A DNA stretch of 64,000 nucleotides, taken from the NCBI RefSeq assembly GCF_029873635.1, contig NC_080422.1, positions 3,700,001 through 3,764,000 of the forward strand. Direction: 5' to 3'. Positions within the stretch are counted from its first letter, which is position 1. Each line of letters opens with the position of its first letter. The notes beneath the pieces are model-generated. The model ran no database searches. It was given only the letters and a program-made list of their open reading frames with translations, and had not been told where the DNA came from. The position numbers and the translations under genes are program-made. Shown here in pieces: positions 63,440-64,000 of the stretch. This DNA comes from Malania oleifera. Lineage: Eukaryota > Streptophyta > Magnoliopsida > Santalales > Ximeniaceae.

Positions 63440-64000
63440 CTAGCTCTGCTGGTAAAGCCAGTTGACATGAGTTTTCTTGTCCCTGGTCCTGTGCCTGTTC
63501 CTGCTCTGTTCTGTTCTGTTCTTGTTTTTACAGAAATCTTAGCTTTGCTTTGCGTTTGCATTACATGGGGTGTGAATTTTGGGGTACATACAGAAAAAAA
63601 AAATGGATAGATATCGGCTATCCATCAATTTTCCTTTCTGGGTTTTCTTTTTTCCCTTTTAAATCATTGCAGTTTAGTAGTGCTGTTACTCTGAAATTTT
63701 GAACAAGAGAACAATGCCCAAGAGGGACATTTTCCTGCGGTATATGCTCAATTGTCATTTACAGATATCAGTAGCTTTCTGCTAATTCAGTCTTCTCTGT
63801 TCTTATTCTTAAAATTCTTTTCCAGAGAGCAGAAGGGTTCTTGAGAATTTACTAGAATTTTAAGTTGTCAGTCGCCATTCGCTATGCATGTTTATCTTCT
63901 TTATATCTCACTTCTCTCTGTTTTTTTAATTTTTTGCAGTAGCAATATATATATATATCCATACAAAAATGTGCCTCTGTGTGCGTGTGTTCCAAAAGGT
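63440..64000. other. Region downstream of the DVL/RTFL gene
   Basis: This is likely 3' untranslated and intergenic DNA, with repeated GTTCT words near 63500-63525 and a short (TA)n near 63947. I see no further gene before the window ends. Confidence 0.4.

Noticed and set aside
1-64000. tRNA and rRNA genes
   Set aside because: I looked for tRNA-like boxes and rRNA phrases and recognised none. The only tRNA-related site is the primer-binding site at 20849. A tRNAscan run would settle this.

Overview
The window looks like nuclear DNA of a flowering plant, probably a eudicot. It is AT-rich, most of it is nested LTR-retrotransposon debris, and it holds a plant-type trehalase gene in many exons, a DVL/RTFL small-peptide gene, plant-type LINEs with (TTG)n tails and several MITEs. 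I do not name a species. Only two kinds of host protein gene can be supported: trehalase, present twice, and one 48-residue DVL/RTFL peptide near the right end. No rRNA, tRNA or CRISPR was recognised.

Layout. 1-1618: 3' part of an LTR inserted into copy 1 of a duplication. 1619-10910: duplication copy 1 (LTR remnant, LINE end, trehalase on the minus strand, LINE, start of another LTR). 10911-13459: copia-like LTR scrap, a MITE-like element with internal tandem repeats, AT-rich DNA. 13460-27348: one 5'-truncated LINE split by three insertions: a full-length but decayed Ty3/gypsy chromovirus (14005-22695) and two solo LTRs. 26157-35483: duplication copy 2, overlapping the last solo LTR and carrying the second trehalase. 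33870-39130: a second LINE split by an LTR that is itself split by another. 40223-51190: more solo LTRs, again nested. 51370-54852: two copia-like LTR stretches with palindrome arrays. 55053-62980: sparse DNA with MITEs, simple repeats and a promoter-like region near 57.1 kb. 63293-63439: the DVL/RTFL gene.

The two trehalase copies are offset by 24,537 bp and both spell an uninterrupted 576-residue GH37 enzyme over 11 exons. Their flanks differ by roughly 1-2 percent by eye, while about 3.6 kb covering exons 3-11 is almost identical. The arrangement fits a tandem duplication of about 24.5 kb with its junction at 10910/10911 and its left part outside the window. Two haplotypes joined in assembly is a real alternative.

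The most unusual signal is in the LTRs. Many carry an array of short palindromes built on GTCGAC just upstream of a TATA box. The flanks differ between LTR classes (TCGTCGACGA, TGGTCGACCGA, AAACCGTCGACAGTTT), as if the same layout arose or was kept several times. Nearly all the Ty3-like LTRs also share two conserved blocks further downstream.
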